64,000 nt of DNA from Geomonas agri (GCF_020179605.1 NZ_JAINZO010000002.1:806001-870000); one strand, 5' to 3'; shown: positions 27,578 to 37,409, numbered from the stretch's first letter. The notes: a model not told the origin generated them from the letters alone. Translations and numbers: made by a program.

Positions 27578-27880
27578 ATGGAAAAGAGAGTGAAGCAGGA
27601 AAAAGATATCAGGGTCCTGGAAACCTTCATCGGTTGCTACTGCCGGAGCAAGCACAAAAGCCAGAAAGGCGTGCTCTGCAAGGAGTGCTCCGAGCTTTTG
27701 GCTTATGCCAAGCTGAAGCGGGAGAAATGTCCGCTCGACCCGAAACCCACTTGCAAGCACTGTCACGTACACTGCTACGGCAAGATGCAGCGCGCGAAGA
27801 TCCGTGAGATCATGGCTTATTCCGGAAAACACCTCATGCTGCGCGGCCGCCTCGATCTGCTGTGGCACTATTTTTTTTAA
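27578..27880 (+). CDS. ygbA: YgbA-like (nitrous oxide-stimulated promoter family) protein
   Basis: The 100-residue protein contains a Cys-rich core: ETFIGCYCRSKHKS, GVLCKECSELLAYA, KCPLDPKPTCKHCHVHCYG, then the C-terminal RGRLDLLWHYFF. This matches the YgbA/PF11756 pattern, a family induced by nitrosative stress in enterobacteria and important for growth with NO damage. The cysteines probably bind a metal. ATG 27578 is preferred, with GGTGG 5 bp upstream; in-frame starts at 27551 and 27566 are possible. The ferredoxin gene follows after 22 bp, so an operon is likely. Confidence 0.8.
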   Translation: MEKRVKQEKDIRVLETFIGCYCRSKHKSQKGVLCKECSELLAYAKLKREKCPLDPKPTCKHCHVHCYGKMQRAKIREIMAYSGKHLMLRGRLDLLWHYFF

Positions 27881-27902
27881 AGGGATTTTAGGAGGGTAAA
27901 GA

Positions 27903-28673
<771 letters not shown>

Positions 28674-28748
28674 AGGGCGTTGCGTAGGGGGAAATCGGAC
28701 ATCCCAAAAGGGAAAAGAGACAAATAGGACGCTTTTTATCTTTTTTGA

Positions 28749-28777
28749 TTGACACGGGATTGGACCGCTGGTACAGT
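28749..28777 (+). promoter_or_regulatory. Candidate sigma-70 promoter for the 2-Cys peroxiredoxin
   Basis: TTGACA at 28749-28754, 17-bp spacer, TACAGT at 28772-28777, about 45 bp before the start codon. Confidence 0.6.
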
Positions 28778-28821
28778 TGCTCCCATTAGAATCCCAATCA
28801 GCTGAAAGGAGAACAACACCT

Positions 28822-29427
28822 ATGAGTCTTACTACCCTGGTAACTAAGGAAGCCCCCGATTTTACGGCACAGGCGGTAATGCCCGATAACTCCTTCGCAG
28901 AGCTCACTCTGTCCAAATATCGCGGCAAGTACGTCGTCCTCTTTTTCTACCCGCTCGACTTCACCTTCGTTTGCCCCTCCGAAATCCTCGCCTTCGACAA
29001 GAGGGTCGCGGAATTCAAGGAGAAGAACTGCGAAGTGATCGGCGTCTCGGTAGACTCCAGGTTCACCCACTTGGCCTGGAAAAACACCGCGGTAGAAAAC
29101 GGCGGTATCGGCAATGTCCAGTATCCGCTGGTCGAGGACCTCGACAAGGGCATCGCCAGGAGCTACGGCATTTTGCTGAATGAGTCGGTTGCACTGCGCG
29201 GGCTCTTCCTCGTCGATACCAAGGGCGTCGTACGCCACTCCGTCATCAACGACCTGCCGCTGGGCCGCAGCGTCGGGGAGGCACTCAGGATGTTGGATGC
29301 GCTCCAGTTTGTCGAGACCCACGGCGGCGAAGTCTGCCCGGCCAACTGGCAGGAAGGTGAGGAGTCAATGAAGGCTTCCACTAGCGGCGTCGCCGAATAT
29401 CTCGCCAAGAAGCACGGTAAGAAGTAA
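28822..29427 (+). CDS. Typical 2-Cys peroxiredoxin (AhpC/Prx1 type)
   Basis: The 201-residue protein has the peroxidatic Cys51 in FYPLDFTFVCPSE and the resolving Cys171 in GGEVCPANW. Two conserved Cys in these contexts define typical 2-Cys peroxiredoxins, which reduce H2O2 and organic peroxides in the cytoplasm. The start at 28822 follows AAAGGAGAACAACACCT; an in-frame ATG at 28777 lies within the promoter. It is a single gene with its own promoter and terminator. The reductant (AhpF or thioredoxin) is not in the window. Confidence 0.92.
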   Translation: MSLTTLVTKEAPDFTAQAVMPDNSFAELTLSKYRGKYVVLFFYPLDFTFVCPSEILAFDKRVAEFKEKNCEVIGVSVDSRFTHLAWKNTAVENGGIGNVQYPLVEDLDKGIARSYGILLNESVALRGLFLVDTKGVVRHSVINDLPLGRSVGEALRMLDALQFVETHGGEVCPANWQEGEESMKASTSGVAEYLAKKHGKK

Positions 29428-29454
29428 CATCCACACCAGACACTGAATAAACAG

Positions 29455-29487
29455 AAGGCGCGGTTTTTCCAACCGCGCCTTTTTTGT
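29455..29487 (+). terminator. Terminator after the peroxiredoxin gene
   Basis: AAGGCGCGGTT (29455-29465) pairs with AACCGCGCCTT (29471-29481), followed by TTTTTG. Confidence 0.9.
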
Positions 29488-29591
29488 TACTGATTGCCTC
29501 AATGACAAAGATAGTGCTGTCTTGCCAATGAAAGACATCTATGCTACAAGAACATAGCATTTATCGACATGTAGCTCAAAAAGGAGTCGAC

Positions 29592-30002
29592 ATGCGTATC
29601 AAGGCCGCCCTGTTATCCCTGTTGTTGCTCATGGTTTTTGCCACGTCTTCGTTTGCTTTGGAAGGTCAGCAACCGGAGGCAATTGCCGAGAAGATGGCGT
29701 TCAAACTGGTTCGCGGGGTGACCAATACGGTGACCTCAGTGGTAGAGGTGCCTAAACAGTCTTACCTGATGGTGCGGGACCACGGTGGCGTCGGCTACGT
29801 GGTCGGGCCCCTCAAAGGCATGGGGATGGCCTTCTATCGCTTGCTGACCGGCCTGACCGAGACCGTCTTTTTTGCGGTGCCCCAGCCTGGCTACTACGAT
29901 CCTCTGATCTCTCCGGAATTCGTCTGGGAAGGTTGGGAGGAAAAAAGGGTTGAGCCGAGAGGGCAGAGCGAGGCGCAACCTGTTCCGGCCAAGGGAGAGT
30001 AG
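29592..30002 (+). CDS. TIGR04073-family exported protein, copy 1
   Basis: The 136-residue precursor has a signal peptide MRIKAALLSLLLLMVFATSS with a likely cut after SFA. The body includes KLVRGVTNTVTSVVEVPKQ and YVVGPLKGMGMAFYRLLTG, ending PGYYDPLISPEFVWEGW. This matches the TIGR04073 (putative exosortase-associated) family of small exported proteins, whose function is unproven. AAAAAGGAGTCGAC precedes the ATG. The related copy 2 starts at once after its stop. Confidence 0.82.
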   Translation: MRIKAALLSLLLLMVFATSSFALEGQQPEAIAEKMAFKLVRGVTNTVTSVVEVPKQSYLMVRDHGGVGYVVGPLKGMGMAFYRLLTGLTETVFFAVPQPGYYDPLISPEFVWEGWEEKRVEPRGQSEAQPVPAKGE

Positions 30003-30377
30003 ATGATGCAGAAGAGGCTTGTTGTTCTGGCCATGCTGGCGTTGGCCTTGGTGCTGATCGCAGAAAAGGGGCATGCCGCCGATGCCCGTACTGTGGATAG
30101 CGCCTCCGCGCAAGAGGTTGTGGACGGTATGGCCAACAAGCTAGTTCGTGGCGTTGCCAACATCGCGACCGGGTGGCTGGAATTCCCGAAGCAGATCTAT
30201 ATCACCTGCAAGGAAGAAGGGGCCGCCAAGTGTATCGCCGTCGGTCCCATCAAGGGAATAGGTATGACGCTGGTGCGAACGGTATCTGGTGTCGGTGAGA
30301 CAGCCACCTTCTTCCTGGCGTATCCCGGCTTCTACGATCCGTATCTCGACCCGGGCTACGCCTGGCAGAAGGAGTAG
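30003..30377 (+). CDS. TIGR04073-family exported protein, copy 2
   Basis: The 124-residue precursor has a signal peptide (MMQKRLVVLAMLALALVLIA) and the same body pattern as copy 1: NKLVRGVANIATGWLEFPKQ, VGPIKGIGMTLVRTVSGVGE, YPGFYDPYLDPGYAW. The shared KLVRGV, PKQ, GPxKGxGM and YDP blocks show tandem duplication. The start lies directly after the copy 1 stop codon (the first of two adjacent ATGs), so translation is coupled. A terminator follows at 30408-30455. Confidence 0.82.
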   Translation: MMQKRLVVLAMLALALVLIAEKGHAADARTVDSASAQEVVDGMANKLVRGVANIATGWLEFPKQIYITCKEEGAAKCIAVGPIKGIGMTLVRTVSGVGETATFFLAYPGFYDPYLDPGYAWQKE

Positions 30378-30407
30378 GCAGACCGAGTACCGCTGCCAGA
30401 AACGTAA

Positions 30408-30455
30408 AAAGATCCAAGGCTCGTTCCGCAATCGGACCCCTTGGATCTTTTTTTA
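30408..30455 (+). terminator. Terminator after the TIGR04073 pair
   Basis: AAAGATCCAAGG (30408-30419) pairs with CCTTGGATCTTT (30439-30450), followed by more T residues. Confidence 0.87.
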
Positions 30456-30547
30456 TGCCCGCGGAGCAACGGCAGGCGTTCGATCTATCCCCTCGTGAGG
30501 ACACTGGGTGTGACGGGAAGCTTAGGCTTCCATCGGAAATAAAAAAA

Positions 30548-30569
30548 GGCCGCATCGTGAGATGCGGCC
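30548..30569 (-). terminator. Terminator of the Lys/Ala-rich peptide gene
   Basis: GGCCGCATC (30548-30556), loop GTGA, GATGCGGCC (30561-30569). On the minus strand it is followed by seven T residues. Confidence 0.9.
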
Positions 30570-30595
30570 TCTCGCAATTACCCGTTAAAGGGAAA

Positions 30596-30832
30596 TTACT
30601 TTGCAGCCGGAGCAGCCGGAGCAGCGGCTTTCTCTTCTTTCTTCTCTTCTTTCTTAGCAGCGGCTTTCTTAGCTTTTTTCTTCTTCGGAGCAGCTTTCTT
30701 AGCCGGAGCTTTCTCTTCTTTCTTAGCCTCTGCAGCCGGAGCAGCAGCCGGAGCAGCGTCAGCAGCGAAAACAACACCAGCGAAAGCAACAGCAACGAGA
30801 GCAGCAACTACGGAGGACAGAACTTTTTTCAT
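30596..30832 (-). CDS. Exported Lys/Ala/Glu-rich low-complexity peptide
   Basis: The 78-residue precursor has a signal peptide (MKKVLSSVVAALVAVAFAGV, cut probable after VFA). The rest is built of Ala/Pro and Lys/Glu blocks (APAAEAKKEEKAPAKKAAPK and similar). No domain can be named. Such Lys/Ala-rich exported peptides are common in Geobacter genomes; a role is not known. The gene has AAGGAGAATCACC before its ATG, a consensus -10 TATAAT on the minus strand and a strong terminator, so it may be highly expressed. Confidence 0.8.
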   Translation of the reverse strand: MKKVLSSVVAALVAVAFAGVVFAADAAPAAAPAAEAKKEEKAPAKKAAPKKKKAKKAAAKKEEKKEEKAAAPAAPAAK

Positions 30833-30896
30833 GGTGATTCTCCTTGTACAAAATGGGTTGGTGTCAGACGTAGAGCAGGTTGTGTGCCAACCTCTC

Positions 30897-30915
30897 ATTA
30901 TAAGTGTAAACACTT
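30897..30915 (-). promoter_or_regulatory. Consensus -10 box with adjoining palindrome for the Lys/Ala-rich peptide
   Basis: On the minus strand TATAAT lies at 30902-30897. Immediately upstream is the palindrome AAGTGT-TT-ACACTT (30915-30902), which could be an operator. The -35 region is not clear. Confidence 0.45.
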
Positions 30916-30967
30916 GAAACTGCGTCCGGCTCCACCAGGGGCGACCAAGTCTCTCATGATAATGCCG

Positions 30968-31000
30968 CCCCATATGCTCCAGCGAGTACCGCATATGGGG
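30968..31000. other. Ten-bp perfect inverted repeat between divergent genes
   Basis: CCCCATATGC (30968-30977) and GCATATGGGG (30991-31000) are separated by 13 bp and followed by TATACT. No T-run follows on either strand, so a terminator is unlikely; an operator or RNA hairpin upstream of the radical-SAM gene is possible. Confidence 0.45.
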
Positions 31001-31109
31001 TATACTTTGTTGCGGTCCGTGCCTGTGGCGAGGGTATATTGCTTGCCAGCGCTTCGAATATTTTGTTATTATGTCCGGTCACGGCTAAGCTGGGCTATCT
31101 GGGGGATTT

Positions 31110-33599
31110 TTGAGCAATAACATACTTTTGTCAGTGGAAAAACCCGCCCGCTACATGGGTGGGGAGATGGGAACAGTTGCCGACCGGGAAGGAGCGCTCC
31201 GTTTTGTGCTCGCTTTCCCTGACGTGTATGAAATAGGGATGAGTCATCTCGGGCTGCAGGTCCTCTACGGCGTTCTGAAAGGGGTGCCCTGGGTCATGCC
31301 CGAGCGGGCCTACGCCCCGTGGCCTGACCTCGAGGAGTCGTTGCGTGCCGAAGCCAAGCCCTTGGTCACGCTGGAGGCGGGGACGCCTTTGGCTCAGGCC
31401 GATATACTCGGTTTCACCCTGCAGTACGAGCTTTCCTACACCAACATCCTGAACATGCTGGACCTCTCAGGGATCCCGCTGCTTGCCGGTGACCGGCCCG
31501 AAGGGTATCCGCTCGTCATCGCGGGCGGCCCCTGCGCGTACAACCCGGAACCGCTGGCCGACTTCTTCGACGCCTTCCTGATCGGTGACGGGGAAGAGGC
31601 AGTGATCGAACTGGCAGAATGCGTGCGCACCGCGAAGGCTGAGGGTATCGCCAAGACCGAACTTCTGGAGCGCTTGGCGCGGATCGAAGGGGTCTACATC
31701 CCTTCCCTGTTCGAGGTGAGCTATCACGACGACGGCAGGATCGCCGCCATCACATCAAAGAAAGAGTGGTACCGGGGCGTGCGCAGGCGTTTCGTCGCCG
31801 ACCTGGAGACCGCCTACTACCCGACCTCCCCCATCGTCCCGTTCCTGAAGACGGTGCACGACCGGGTCAGCGTCGAGATTTCCCGTGGCTGCACGCGGGG
31901 TTGCAGGTTTTGCCAGGCAGGGTATATTTATCGTCCTGTGCGCGAGCGCAGCCCCGAGCGGGTCTTCGAGATTATGGAAGAGGCGCTGCACAACACCGGT
32001 TACGACGAGATATCGCTCCTCTCCCTCTCCACTGGCGACTACGGCTGCCTGACCCCGCTGCTCAAGGGGCTCATGGACCGCTACTCGGCTCAGAAGAAGG
32101 CTGTCTCGCTTCCCTCGATGCGAGTTGGGAGCCTGAGCGACGAGATGGCGGAGGAGATCCGCCGGGTGCGCAAGACCGGTTTCACGCTGGCCCCGGAAGC
32201 GGGAAGCGAGCGGCTCCGGAGCGTGATCAACAAGGGGATTACCGAACAGGCGCTCCTGGAGAACGCCGGCTCGGTCTACCGTAACGGCTGGCGTCTGATC
32301 AAGCTCTACTTCATGATCGGCCTGCCGACGGAGACCATGGAGGACGTGGACGGGATCGTGGAACTCTCCCGCGAGGTGAAGCGACAGGGGAAATTCGCCG
32401 GCAACGGTGGTGACGTCAACGTCTCCGTGTCGAGCTTCGTACCCAAGCCGCACACCCCGTTCCAGTGGGAGCCGCAGATCAGCGAAGCCGAGATCGTCGA
32501 AAAGCAGCGCTACCTGCGCGACGCACTCAAGAAGAAGAAGCTGATCATGAAGTGGCAGGACGCCTCGCTGTCCGGGATGGAAGGGGTCTTCGCCCGCGGC
32601 GATCGCCGACTCTCGAAGCTCCTCATCGAGGCGCACCGGCTGGGCTGCCGTTTTGACGGCTGGTGGGAGCACTTTGACCGCCTCAAGTGGGCGCAGGCCT
32701 TCGAGAATTCCGGCATCGACCCGATCTTCTACCTGAGGCGGCGCGAGCTGGACGAGGTGCTCCCTTGGGATCACATCGACTGCGGCGTGACCAAGTCCTT
32801 CCTGCTCCAAGAGCGCGAGGCGTCGCTGGTCGGCGCGGCCACCCCGGACTGCCGCTTCGATCGCTGCACCGGCTGCGGGGTCTGCGACTTCAAGGACATA
32901 AAGCTGCGGCTCAACGAGCCGGTTCCCTTTGGCACCTACGCCAGCCAGTCCGCTGTACCTGAGCCGACCGAAGACGCGCAGAGGATCCGGATCCGGTTCG
33001 AGAAGGTCGGCCGCATGCGCTTCCTGAGCCACCTGGAGATGCTGACCCTGTTCACCAGGGCGGTGGGGCGCTCCGGCATCCCGATCCGATATTCGCAGGG
33101 GTTCCATCCCCACCCGAAGTTCTCCTTTGCCACCGCACTCTCCGTCGGCATCGAGTCCTATGCGGAGTACATGGATTTCGAGGTTGATGCCGGTTACACG
33201 GCAGCCCAGTTGCAGCAGGCTCTAAACGCGACCCTACCGGAGGGGGTGCGGGTGCTGGAGGCGGATGAGATCCCGCTGCGGGCCCCGGCCCTTTCCGTGA
33301 TCATGGACAAAGTGCGCTATCGCGTGACCCTTCCCGAGGAACTGGCCCATGACCTGGAGGCGAAGGCCGCGGCCTTCCTAGCCTTGGAATCATCGCCGGT
33401 CAAACGCGAGAAGAAGGGGAAGGCAACCGAGTTCGACCTGCGCCACGAACTGGCCGAGCTGAAGGTCGAAGGTCGGGCGCTGGAGATGGTGGCGGGGCGC
33501 GGCAAGCTGCTCGAGTTCGCCAGCGCCATCCTGGGTGTTCCGGCCGCCGACCTCAAAGAGGCGCGGCTGGAGAAGCTGGAAGTGCTCTTCAAGGAATAA
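31110..33599 (+). CDS. TIGR03960-family radical SAM protein fused to a DUF2344/TIGR03936 domain
   Basis: The 829-residue protein has an N-terminal B12-binding-like part (FPDVYEIGMSHLGLQVLYGV). A radical-SAM core has C262-x3-C266-x2-C269 (GCTRGCRFCQ). An extra Cys cluster lies near 585-595 (CRFDRCTGCGVCDF). From about 624 a DUF2344 domain begins (RIRIRFEKVGRMRFLSHLEM). Such fusions are widespread beside ribonuclease G; the reaction is unknown, perhaps RNA or ribosome modification. The start is TTG at 31110, with GGGGGA 4-6 bp upstream; the first in-frame ATG (31155) would cut the conserved N-terminus. rng follows about 200 bp downstream. Confidence 0.85.
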   Translation: MSNNILLSVEKPARYMGGEMGTVADREGALRFVLAFPDVYEIGMSHLGLQVLYGVLKGVPWVMPERAYAPWPDLEESLRAEAKPLVTLEAGTPLAQADILGFTLQYELSYTNILNMLDLSGIPLLAGDRPEGYPLVIAGGPCAYNPEPLADFFDAFLIGDGEEAVIELAECVRTAKAEGIAKTELLERLARIEGVYIPSLFEVSYHDDGRIAAITSKKEWYRGVRRRFVADLETAYYPTSPIVPFLKTVHDRVSVEISRGCTRGCRFCQAGYIYRPVRERSPERVFEIMEEALHNTGYDEISLLSLSTGDYGCLTPLLKGLMDRYSAQKKAVSLPSMRVGSLSDEMAEEIRRVRKTGFTLAPEAGSERLRSVINKGITEQALLENAGSVYRNGWRLIKLYFMIGLPTETMEDVDGIVELSREVKRQGKFAGNGGDVNVSVSSFVPKPHTPFQWEPQISEAEIVEKQRYLRDALKKKKLIMKWQDASLSGMEGVFARGDRRLSKLLIEAHRLGCRFDGWWEHFDRLKWAQAFENSGIDPIFYLRRRELDEVLPWDHIDCGVTKSFLLQEREASLVGAATPDCRFDRCTGCGVCDFKDIKLRLNEPVPFGTYASQSAVPEPTEDAQRIRIRFEKVGRMRFLSHLEMLTLFTRAVGRSGIPIRYSQGFHPHPKFSFATALSVGIESYAEYMDFEVDAGYTAAQLQQALNATLPEGVRVLEADEIPLRAPALSVIMDKVRYRVTLPEELAHDLEAKAAAFLALESSPVKREKKGKATEFDLRHELAELKVEGRALEMVAGRGKLLEFASAILGVPAADLKEARLEKLEVLFKE

Positions 33600-33622
33600 A
33601 CAGGGCTGCGTTCTGTGTGGAA

Positions 33623-33736
33623 CCTGTAGGGGCGAATTATGATTCGCCCCCCTCCACGCGCCACTGGTCCGGCTGCCGCACAGATGTGCAAGCGGGGACC
33701 GCAGCGGCTGGGCGAATAGTATTCGCCCCCTACAGG
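33623..33736. repeat. REP doublet with 15-bp inverted ends (REPIN-like)
   Basis: The element begins CCTGTAGGGGCGAAT (33623-33637) and ends ATTCGCCCCCTACAGG (33721-33736), its inverse but for one extra C. Each end forms its own hairpin (GGGGCGAA/TTCGCCCC at 33629-33650; GGGCGAAT/ATTCGCCC at 33710-33728). It sits in the 200-bp gap between the radical-SAM gene and rng. Confidence 0.75.
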
Positions 33737-33799
33737 ACGCAGACGTCAAACCTGAAACAGTTTTGCTTTTGAATTTAATAGATACAGGAAGGGGTTAGC

Positions 33800-35290
33800 A
33801 TGGGAAACGAGTTGGTCATCAACACCACCTCCCACGAAACCCGCATCGCGCTCATCGAGAACGGCACCATAGCGGAGCTGTACGTCGAGAGGAGCAGGGT
33901 GAAGGGGATCATCGGCAACATTTACAAGGGAAAGGTGGTCCGGGTGCTGCCGGGTATGCAGGCGGCATTCGTGGACATCGGGCTGGAAAAAGCGGCCTTC
34001 CTCTACGTGGCGGACGTCTTCGACGCCATGGACGAGTACGACAGCTACATCGAGCCGGAGGAGGGCGAGGAGCCGGTGCCGCACCCGCTGCACCCGATTG
34101 AGGAGCTGCTGCAGGAAGGGCAGGAGCTCCTGGTGCAGATCTCCAAGGAGCCGATCGGCACCAAGGGAGCCCGCATTACCGCCCACATCTCGCTGCCGGG
34201 ACGGCACCTGGTCTACATGCCGACCGTGGACCACGTCGGCATCTCCCGCCGCATCGAGGACGAGGCCGAGCGTGAGCGCCTGAAGGAGATCGTGGACCGC
34301 ATCAAGCCGGTCGGCGGCGGCTTCATCGTCCGGACCGTCTCGGAAGGCAAGAGCGAAGAGGACCTGGTCGCCGACCTGCACTACCTCACCAAGCTCTGGG
34401 ACGAGATCGCCAAGAAGAAGGACAAAGCGGGCGCGCCCACCCTGATCCACTCCGACCTGGACGTGACCCAGAAGGTCGTACGCGACATCCTCACCGAGTC
34501 GGTCGAGCGCATCGTGGTGGACTCCAAGCCCGAGCACGACAAGATCGTCCAGTTCATCAGCACCTTCATGCCCAAGATGAAGTACTCCATCGAGCTTTAC
34601 GACGAGGAGGAGCCGATCTTCGACCATTTCGGCCTCGAGGTGGAGATCAGCCGCGCGCTGGGGCGCAAGGTCTGGCTGAAATCGGGCGGCTACATCATCA
34701 TCGAGCAGACCGAGGCACTGACCGCCATCGACGTCAACACCGGTCGCTACGTCGGCAAGCACAACCTCGAAGACACCATCCTCAAAACCAACCTGGAAGC
34801 GGTCAAGGAGATCGCCTACCAGCTGCGCCTGAGGAACCTGGGCGGGATCATCATCATCGACTTCATCGATATGGAGAAGGAGGTGAACCGCGAGAAGGTC
34901 TACGGTGCGCTGGAAGAGGCACTCAAGAGCGACAAGTCCAAGACCAACATTCTGAAGATCTCCGAGCTCGGCCTGGTTGAGATGACCAGGAAACGGGTGC
35001 GCGAGAGCCTCGGGCGCATGATGTGCGAGCCCTGTCCGTACTGCGAGGGGCGCGGCTACGTGAAGTCCAAGATCACCGTCTGCCACGAGATCTTCCGCGA
35101 GCTGCGCCGCGAGATGCTCGACATCCGCGGCACCAAGGTGATGCTCACCGTGCACCCGCAGGTGGCCGACCTCCTTTACGACGAGGAGCGCCGCGGCCTC
35201 GAGGAGCTGGAGAAGAACTTCAAGAAGCGGATCACCGTGCGCGCCAAGCCCGGCTTCCACCAGGAACAGTTCGAAGTAGCAGTCAGCTAA
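33800..35290 (+). CDS. rng: Ribonuclease G/E-family endoribonuclease
   Basis: The 496-residue protein has an S1 domain near the N-terminus ([20 protein letters not shown]). The catalytic Asp residues are in [12 protein letters not shown] (D311) and IIIIDFIDM (D354). The zinc-link region is C409-x2-C412-x2-C415 (CEPCPYCEG). It lacks the long RNase E tail, so it is RNase G-type. It cleaves single-stranded A/U-rich RNA in 5S/16S rRNA maturation and mRNA decay. The start has ACAGGAAGGGGTTAGC upstream. It follows the radical-SAM fusion gene on the same strand, a frequent pairing. Confidence 0.92.
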   Translation: MGNELVINTTSHETRIALIENGTIAELYVERSRVKGIIGNIYKGKVVRVLPGMQAAFVDIGLEKAAFLYVADVFDAMDEYDSYIEPEEGEEPVPHPLHPIEELLQEGQELLVQISKEPIGTKGARITAHISLPGRHLVYMPTVDHVGISRRIEDEAERERLKEIVDRIKPVGGGFIVRTVSEGKSEEDLVADLHYLTKLWDEIAKKKDKAGAPTLIHSDLDVTQKVVRDILTESVERIVVDSKPEHDKIVQFISTFMPKMKYSIELYDEEEPIFDHFGLEVEISRALGRKVWLKSGGYIIIEQTEALTAIDVNTGRYVGKHNLEDTILKTNLEAVKEIAYQLRLRNLGGIIIIDFIDMEKEVNREKVYGALEEALKSDKSKTNILKISELGLVEMTRKRVRESLGRMMCEPCPYCEGRGYVKSKITVCHEIFRELRREMLDIRGTKVMLTVHPQVADLLYDEERRGLEELEKNFKKRITVRAKPGFHQEQFEVAVS

Positions 35291-35309
35291 TTTATATTCA
35301 GGAGAGAAG

Positions 35310-36488
35310 ATGATTGGCACGCCGCTGAAAAATGGTGCGACGAGGATGATGCTGCTGGGCTCCGGTGAGCTCGGTAAGGAAGTGGCCATCGAGGCCCAGA
35401 GGTTCGGGATCGAGGTGGTCGCGGTCGACCGCTATGCCGATGCGCCGGCGATGCAGGTCGCACACAGAAGCCATGTGATCGACATGCTGAACCGCGAGCA
35501 GTTGGACCGGGTGGTGCGTTTGGAGCAGCCTACCTACATCGTGCCCGAGATCGAGGCGATCAACACCGAATACCTTCTGGAGTTGGAAGCGGAAGGCTTC
35601 AATGTCATCCCGACGGCGCGTGCCGCCAACCTCACCATGAACCGTGAGGGGATCCGCCGCCTCGCTGCCGAGGAGCTTGGCCTACCCACCGCCGCCTACC
35701 GTTTCGCCACCAGCATGGAAGAGTTCCGCGAGGCGGTCGCCGCCATCGGCCTTCCCTGCGTCGTCAAGCCGATCATGAGCTCCTCCGGCAAGGGGCAGAG
35801 CGTTCTGCGCGACGCGGCCGACATGGAACGCTGCTTCAAATACGCCATCGAGGGGGCGCGCGGCGCCTCCAACAAGGTGATCGTCGAGGAGTTCATCCCG
35901 TTCGACTACGAGATCACCCTGCTCACCGTGCGCCACGTCGGCGGCACAAGCTTCTGTCCTCCCATCGGGCATCGCCAGATTGACGGTGACTACCACGAAT
36001 CCTGGCAGCCGACCCCGATGGTCCCGGCGGTGCTGGCCGAGGCGCAGCGTCAGGCGGAGGCCGTGACCGGTTCCTTGGGCGGACGCGGCATCTTCGGCTG
36101 CGAGTTCTTCGTCACCGGCGACAAGGTCTGGTTCTCCGAGGTTTCGCCCAGGCCGCACGACACCGGCATGGTGACCATGATTTCCCAGAACCTGTCCGAG
36201 TTCGAGCTGCACGTGCGCGCCATTTTGGGCCTTCCCGTGCCTGAGGTGGTGAGCCAGGGGTGCGCCGCCTCGCATGTGATCCTGGCCGAGGAGCCGACTG
36301 CAGAGGTGGGCTTCGAAGGAGTCGCCGAGGCGCTGGAGGTTCCTGGCAGCAAGCTGCGTCTCTTCGGCAAACCTGATACCAGGAAGGGGCGCCGCATGGG
36401 CGTGGCACTCGTTTTCGGCGCCGATTGTGACGAGGCGAGGCAGAAGGCCGAGCGGTCGGCGCACTGCGTGAAGATCGTGAAGCGGTAA
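35310..36488 (+). CDS. purT: Formate-dependent phosphoribosylglycinamide formyltransferase
   Basis: The 392-residue ATP-grasp protein matches PurT in length and motifs. [20 protein letters not shown] forms the N-terminal nucleotide fold, [18 protein letters not shown] the ATP-grasp loop, and [20 protein letters not shown] the metal-binding end. PurT uses formate and ATP to formylate GAR in purine synthesis, so it can replace folate-dependent PurN. The start has CAGGAGAGAAG upstream. The gene follows rng by 19 bp and may be co-transcribed. Confidence 0.93.
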   Translation: MIGTPLKNGATRMMLLGSGELGKEVAIEAQRFGIEVVAVDRYADAPAMQVAHRSHVIDMLNREQLDRVVRLEQPTYIVPEIEAINTEYLLELEAEGFNVIPTARAANLTMNREGIRRLAAEELGLPTAAYRFATSMEEFREAVAAIGLPCVVKPIMSSSGKGQSVLRDAADMERCFKYAIEGARGASNKVIVEEFIPFDYEITLLTVRHVGGTSFCPPIGHRQIDGDYHESWQPTPMVPAVLAEAQRQAEAVTGSLGGRGIFGCEFFVTGDKVWFSEVSPRPHDTGMVTMISQNLSEFELHVRAILGLPVPEVVSQGCAASHVILAEEPTAEVGFEGVAEALEVPGSKLRLFGKPDTRKGRRMGVALVFGADCDEARQKAERSAHCVKIVKR

Positions 36489-36603
36489 TGGGCACCGTCT
36501 CCTGGTGCTCTTCCCCTTGGAGGGAGAGCGCGAGGGGCGTTGCGTAAGGCGATAAATTAAGACGATACAAGCGGGGCCCACATCTTAGATCCGGAGGTGT
36601 TCC

Positions 36604-36909
36604 ATGGTATTTGCCGCGAAAGTTTCCGAAGTTCCTGAATTTGGCAAGAAGCTGGTTGAGGTTGGCGGGGAGAAGATCCTCCTGGTGAAGACCAAGGGGG
36701 CGATCTACGCCTGCGAGCACGAATGCCCGCACCAGGGCGCGCCGCTGCAGGGTGCGTTGATAAAGGAGGCAGGAAAGCTTTCCTGCCAGCGCCACGGCTA
36801 CCGTTTCGACCTGGTTACCGGTGCCTGCCCGGAGCACCCTGAGTGCGTCCCGCTGAAGATCTACCCGGTCGAGATCCGCGGCGACGAGGTCTTTGTCGAC
36901 CTCGATTAG
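36604..36909 (+). CDS. Small Rieske [2Fe-2S] protein
   Basis: The 101-residue soluble protein has the Rieske ligands C41-P-H43 (CPHQGAPL) and, 17 residues on, C61-Q-R-H64 (CQRHGYRFD). It is similar in size to the ferredoxin subunits of ring-hydroxylating systems and NirD-like proteins, which pass electrons in the cytoplasm. No oxygenase partner is nearby, so its partner is unknown. CCGGAGGTGTTCC precedes the ATG. It stands between purT and rplU. Confidence 0.87.
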   Translation: MVFAAKVSEVPEFGKKLVEVGGEKILLVKTKGAIYACEHECPHQGAPLQGALIKEAGKLSCQRHGYRFDLVTGACPEHPECVPLKIYPVEIRGDEVFVDLD

Positions 36910-36956
36910 CCTCTGTCGCGTCTCCGCAGAAAAATTGGCGGCGACGGAAAAAAACC

Positions 36957-36985
36957 TTGACTCAAAATACTTTTCAAGATAAGTT
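36957..36985 (+). promoter_or_regulatory. Candidate sigma-70 promoter for rplU-rpmA
   Basis: TTGACT at 36957-36962, 17-bp spacer, TAAGTT at 36980-36985, about 43 bp before the rplU start, in an A/T-rich region. Confidence 0.5.
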
Positions 36986-37027
36986 TGACCGCTCAATTGT
37001 AAATCCAGAGTAAAGGTGGTGAAGTAC

Positions 37028-37336
37028 ATGTACGCAGTAGTCAAAACCGGAGGGAAGCAATACAAAGTTTCCGAAGGCGACTTTCTCAAAGTCGAAAAGC
37101 TGGAGGGTGCGGTAGGTGATACCGTCGAAATCTCCGACGTCCTGATGGTTGGCGGCGATAAGGTTGTTATCGGAACACCTTTAGTGCCCAGCGCCTCTGT
37201 AGTCGGCAAGATCGTCGAGCAGGGCAAAGACAAGAAGATTCTGGTCTTCAAGTCCAAGCGCCGGAAAAACTCCAGGAAACTTAACGGGCACCGTCAACTC
37301 AGGACTATTCTGTTGATTGAGAAGATTAACGCCTAG
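37028..37336 (+). CDS. rplU: 50S ribosomal protein L21
   Basis: The 102-residue protein opens MYAVVKTGGKQYKVSEGDFL and ends in the L21 signature GHRQLRTILLIEKINA, with KRRKNSRKLNGHRQ binding 23S rRNA. ATG 37028 is chosen because AAAGGTGGTG precedes it; an in-frame GTG at 37016 lies in that site. It is followed by rpmA and obgE, the standard bacterial order. Confidence 0.97.
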   Translation: MYAVVKTGGKQYKVSEGDFLKVEKLEGAVGDTVEISDVLMVGGDKVVIGTPLVPSASVVGKIVEQGKDKKILVFKSKRRKNSRKLNGHRQLRTILLIEKINA

Positions 37337-37409
37337 GTAATATTCAAACGGCGGTGCGGCAGCCGGGATTCGTTGGGATCAGGGCCGCTACCGGCAGAAG
37401 GAGCAGAAA

